Assembly (NCBI RefSeq): GCF_013409305.1
Contig: NZ_JACBZJ010000001.1
Location: forward strand, 186,001 to 250,000
Direction of reading: 5' to 3'
DNA length: 64,000 nucleotides
From: Cellulomonas soli
GTDB taxonomy: Bacteria > Actinomycetota > Actinomycetes > Actinomycetales > Cellulomonadaceae
Shown here one piece after another: positions 62,203-64,000 of this stretch; position 1 is the stretch's first letter, and every line of letters starts with the position of its first letter. The notes below the pieces were generated by a model, which saw only the letters and a list, made by a program, of their open reading frames with translations, was not told the origin of the DNA and did not search any database. The translations under genes were made by a program, and so were the position numbers.

Positions 62203-63017
62203 CACGCGCCTCCGACCGGCGCCCCGCGCAGCACCGTGACGTGCCCGGAGACGGACGTGACCGACACGAAGCAGCCGCCGTCGCCCGTGCGCAGGTCGAC
62301 CGTCCGGTGCCCGGGCGAACCGCCCTTGTACTCCTGACCGTCGACGACGAGCCGCCCGGAGACGGACTGCGCCTTGGCGTGCACCCCGGCGTCCTGCGGC
62401 AGCCGCACCGTGACGTCGCCCGAGACCGTCGAGGCGGTGACGGAGGACGTCGCCGAGGTGATGTCGAGCGCCAGCGCCCCGGACACCGTGTTGGCCTGCA
62501 CGAGCGTGAGCTCGCCCGAGGCCGCGGTCTCGCCGGACACGGCGTTCAGCCGCAGGTCGCCGGTGTGGTCGCGGACGACGATCTCGCCGGAGACCGTGTT
62601 GGCGTTGAGCCGCCCCCGCGTGCCGTCGGTGACGACGGACCCGGAGACCGTCGACACCGAGGCGTCCTCCTGCACGCCGGCGAGCAGGCCGTCGCCGCTG
62701 ACCGTGCCGACCCGGGCGCGCACGTGCCGTGGCACCGCGATGTGCACGTCGGTGCTGTCCTTGTCCCGGAAGTTGCGGAACCTCTCCAGGAAGCCCTCCC
62801 ACCCGCCGAGCGTGAAGGCGTAGCCGACGCGCAGCTCGCCGTCGGACAGGCTGATCTCGAGGGGGCGCCCGTCGACCGCGTGCACCTCGATGCGCGTCCC
62901 CGGCTCGTCGTGCGCGACGACGTCGACGCGCCCGCCCACGAGCTGCACGCGCAGCTGCTGGACGGCGTCGACCTCGATGATCTGGGGGCCTGCGACTACC
63001 CAGGACTCGGTGGCCAT
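62202..63017 (-). CDS. DUF4097 beta-helix-like protein
   Basis: The 271-residue protein has the repeated V-S-G pattern of DUF4097: RVGTVSGDGLLAG, VSTVSGSVVTDG, ANTVSGEIVVRD, LNAVSGETAASG, ANTVSGALALDI, ASTVSGDVTVRLP, AQSVSGRLVVDG and SVSGHVTVLRG, eight turns spaced about 18-25 residues. Such proteins form a stacked beta structure. No signal peptide is visible. The role is unknown, but coupling to a PadR gene is common in actinobacteria. It is the first gene of the pair. Confidence 0.9.
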   Translation of the reverse strand: MATESWVVAGPQIIEVDAVQQLRVQLVGGRVDVVAHDEPGTRIEVHAVDGRPLEISLSDGELRVGYAFTLGGWEGFLERFRNFRDKDSTDVHIAVPRHVRARVGTVSGDGLLAGVQEDASVSTVSGSVVTDGTRGRLNANTVSGEIVVRDHTGDLRLNAVSGETAASGELTLVQANTVSGALALDITSATSSVTASTVSGDVTVRLPQDAGVHAKAQSVSGRLVVDGQEYKGGSPGHRTVDLRTGDGGCFVSVTSVSGHVTVLRGAPVGGA

Positions 63018-63031
63018 GACTGCTCTCCGTT

Positions 63032-63069
63032 CGCGATATATCTCGTCTCCCTCAACACGATATATCGCG
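63032..63069. promoter_or_regulatory. PadR operator, perfect inverted repeat
   Basis: CGCGATATATC, 16 bases, GATATATCGCG: eleven-base perfect arms, strikingly AT-rich in this genome, 15 bases before the DUF4097 start. The right arm contains the palindrome CGATATATCG. Confidence 0.8.
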
Positions 63070-63139
63070 TTCCGGGACGCGGCAAGAGTCGTCGGGAGAG
63101 CCGCAGGGAGGCGGACGAGAGCGGTGCGACCCGCCGGCG

Positions 63140-64000
63140 TCAGGCCACCAGGCCCGCGCCCCGCAGCTCGACCGTCAGGTCGTGCGGGTTCGACGCGGTC
63201 GCGATCGCCTCGTCGAACGTGATGACGTCGTCACGCACGAGCTGGAAGAGGTGCTGGTCGAAGGTCTGCATCTTGTAGAAGTCGCCGTCACGGATCAGGT
63301 CGATCAGCGGCGGCCCGGCCTGCGGGTCCAGGATCGACTCGGCGGTGCGGCCCGTGTTGACCATCACCTCGATCACCGCGCGACGACCCGTCCCGTCCGA
63401 CTTGCGCGCCAGGCGCTGCGAGACGATCCCCTTCAGGGCCTGCGCCAACGCCACACGCACCTGCTTCTGCTCGTGCGGCGGGAAGAAGTCGACGATGCGG
63501 TTGACCGTCTCCGGGGCGTCGATCGTGTGCAGCGTCGAGAGCACCAGGTGCCCGGTCTCGGCCGCCGAGAGCGCCGCCCGCACCGTCTCCACGTCACGCA
63601 TCTCGCCGACCAGGATCACGTCGGGGTCCTGACGCAGCGCGGCCCGCAGTGCGACCGTGAAGTCCGCCGTGTCCTGACGCACCTCGCGCTGGGACACGAT
63701 CGCCTTCTTGTCGTGGTGCAGGATCTCGATCGGGTCCTCGATCGTGACGATGTTGACCTCCCGGTAAGAGTTCACCAGGTCGACCATCGAGGCCAGCGTC
63801 GTCGTCTTGCCCGACCCGGTCGGACCCGTGACCAGCACCAGGCCGCGCGGCTCGAGCGCGAGCTCGCCGACGACCTCCGGCAGACCCAGCTCGGCCAGCG
63901 ACTGCGCACCGACCGCCACCCGCCGGAAGACCATGCCGTACGTGCCGCGCGCCTGGTAGGCGTTCACCCGGAACCGTCCGACACCGGGGACCGAGTAGGC
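63140..64000 (-). CDS. pilT: Type IV pilus retraction ATPase PilT (5' end outside window)
   Basis: About 286 residues are visible to the C-terminus. Walker A is GPTGSGKTTTLA, the Asp box is VTIEDPIE, Walker B is DPDVILVGEMRD and the His box is LSTLHTIDAPETVNRI, followed by EQKQVRVALAQALKGIVSQRL. This identifies a PilT/VirB11 ATPase of the type IV pilus retraction class. The N-terminal PAS-like domain lies beyond the right edge. No other type IVa pilus gene is visible in the window. Confidence 0.92.
   Translation of the reverse strand, partial: AYSVPGVGRFRVNAYQARGTYGMVFRRVAVGAQSLAELGLPEVVGELALEPRGLVLVTGPTGSGKTTTLASMVDLVNSYREVNIVTIEDPIEILHHDKKAIVSQREVRQDTADFTVALRAALRQDPDVILVGEMRDVETVRAALSAAETGHLVLSTLHTIDAPETVNRIVDFFPPHEQKQVRVALAQALKGIVSQRLARKSDGTGRRAVIEVMVNTGRTAESILDPQAGPPLIDLIRDGDFYKMQTFDQHLFQLVRDDVITFDEAIATASNPHDLTVELRGAGLVA

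Overview
The window looks like chromosome of a high-GC actinobacterium, most likely a Cellulomonas-like member of the Micrococcales. This is inference from several signs: very high GC and GTG starts throughout, a fused actinobacterial E2-E1 2-oxoglutarate dehydrogenase (kgd), a tmRNA whose tag reads ADSKRTDFALAA, an ftsE-ftsX-M23 peptidase-smpB-ssrA neighbourhood, and a Tad pilus locus. No species call can be made from the sequence alone.

Layout. 1-11460 is mostly ordinary chromosome: an ECF42-type sigma factor operon with a DGPF/YCII protein and a VOC protein, a WYL regulator, a GGDEF protein, a HtrA-like protease-MoxR-DUF58-VWA-VWA operon, and a MarR regulator divergent from a VOC protein with two strong operator dyads. 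11461-16300 is a decayed accessory patch: a membrane-anchored Ltp-repeat protein, remnants of an AbiE type IV toxin-antitoxin pair, an intact IS3-family element, and the tail of an MmyB-like regulator. 16317-30073 looks like a 13.7-kb genomic island inserted at the 3' end of ssrA. It carries a tyrosine integrase next to tmRNA, and an imperfect copy of the tmRNA 3' end sits at the far side. Its cargo includes a NaeI-family endonuclease, a C5-cytosine methyltransferase, a Vsr endonuclease, an NgoMIV-family endonuclease, an OLD-family ATPase/TOPRIM nuclease, two small helix-turn-helix proteins, a NERD protein and a CoiA-like nuclease protein.

30054-64000 is core chromosome: tmRNA, a chemotaxis receptor, an ATP-dependent DNA ligase, a DUF2207 membrane protein, smpB, an M23 peptidase, ftsX, ftsE, prfB, a seven-gene Tad/Flp pilus operon, an AMIN-like secreted protein, an aldose-epimerase-like protein, an M15 carboxypeptidase, two CNNM/CorC-type membrane proteins, a two-component system followed by an ABC exporter, kgd, a GlxA-type regulator, an SGNH hydrolase, a PadR-DUF4097 operon and a partial pilT.

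The most notable point is the restriction locus. NaeI and NgoMIV prototypes both recognise GCCGGC but cut it at different places, and here one gene of each family brackets a single methyltransferase and a Vsr gene. The next most notable is the uncharacterised HTH-HTH-NERD-CoiA gene run between the OLD nuclease and the integrase.
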